Position numbers and translations under genes: made by a program. Positions 4,806-5,035 of a stretch of 5,035 nt of DNA are shown piece after piece (the stretch's first letter is position 1; the number at the start of each line of letters is the position of its first letter). The notes beneath the pieces are model-generated. The model did no database searches. It saw nothing but the letters and a program-made list of their open reading frames with translations, and was not told the origin of the DNA. The stretch covers positions 1 through 5,035 of the forward strand of contig CABUBY010000121.1 in the NCBI GenBank assembly GCA_902489955.1, given 5' to 3'. The DNA is from an uncultured Collinsella sp. GTDB lineage: Bacteria > Actinomycetota > Coriobacteriia > Coriobacteriales > Coriobacteriaceae.

Positions 4806-4810
4806 ATCTG

Positions 4811-4839
4811 AAGCGCGGTTTACATTGCTAAAAGCGCGG
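4811..4839. repeat. Short direct repeat AAGCGCGG
   Basis: AAGCGCGG occurs at 4811-4818 and 4832-4839, 21 bp apart, or two helical turns. It lies between the operon terminator and the stop codon of the possible minus-strand gene. The spacing would suit a dimeric DNA-binding protein, but chance is a fair explanation. Confidence 0.3.
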
Positions 4840-4851
4840 GTAGATAAACAC

Positions 4852-5035
4852 TTACAGGTGACCGATCTCTATATATTCCTGAACCAAAGGGTCATCATCT
4901 GATACGTGCGGAAGATCCGCACCAGTCTTTCTATTATCTATAGAAAGCAATATGTTGTGTAGGACTTGTGAAGAGTGGAATTGACGTCCCACAGGGCTTC
5001 GCGGTCTGGCAATATATCTCCTTGCCGCGCGGCCC
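4852..5035 (-). CDS. Possible C-terminal part of an unidentified protein
   Basis: On the minus strand, one frame stays open from the window edge for 60 codons and ends with TAA at 4854-4852. The visible C-terminus includes RQFHSSQVLHNILLSIDNRK and ends DDDPLVQEYIEIGHL. The mixture of helix-forming and polar residues and the acidic tail look protein-like, but I recognise no family. Codon use (AGG, AGA, CGA, ATA, GTA, CTA, TCA) differs strongly from all other genes in the window and the segment is more AT-rich, which would fit a horizontally acquired gene. It would converge on the infC operon. Sixty open codons are only modest evidence, no start codon lies within the window, and non-coding sequence remains possible. 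Confidence 0.4.
   Translation of the reverse strand, partial: GRAARRYIARPRSPVGRQFHSSQVLHNILLSIDNRKTGADLPHVSDDDPLVQEYIEIGHL

Overview
The window looks like core chromosome of a moderately GC-rich actinobacterium. The IF3, L35 and L20 sequences, the strong preference for GAC, AAG, CTC and CGT/CGC codons in highly expressed genes, and a genomically encoded tRNA CCA end all fit the class Coriobacteriia, with Collinsella or a close relative as my best guess. That taxonomic call is recognition from memory, not a computed result.

Layout. (1) At 2-241 is the C-terminal end of a metallo-beta-lactamase-fold hydrolase. (2) At 436-1302 is a class II fructose-1,6-bisphosphate aldolase with its own promoter and a strong ribosome binding site. 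A very large imperfect inverted repeat (1303-1433) follows it. (3) At 1558-2991 is a cytosolic transglutaminase-like protein with an intact Cys-His-Asp triad, probably transcribed from a promoter whose -10 box overlaps the first possible ATG of the frame. (4) At 3031-3117 is tRNA-Leu(CAA) with a terminator. About 180 bp downstream, the T-loop, acceptor end, trailer and terminator of this tRNA occur a second time, and the gap is filled by a cluster of perfect hairpins. (5) At about 3373-4805 is the infC-rpmI-rplT operon (IF3, L35, L20), with an extended -10 promoter, a structured leader of roughly 175 nt that ends in an intrinsic attenuator, an apparent AUA start codon for infC, and a strong terminator after rplT. 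(6) At 4852-5035, on the minus strand, is a possible C-terminal end of an unidentified protein with codon use unlike the rest of the window.

How the parts work together. Most genes are translation or central-metabolism housekeeping genes. The infC operon appears to carry two feedback layers. One is a leader attenuator of the kind through which L20 represses this operon in Firmicutes. The other is a non-AUG start on infC, which IF3 itself can discriminate against, as with the AUU start in E. coli. The points most worth a second look are the infC leader and start codon, the tRNA-Leu 3'-end duplication with its hairpin cluster, and the large palindrome after the aldolase gene. I see no defence system, CRISPR array or transposase gene, and no clear undescribed multi-gene system.
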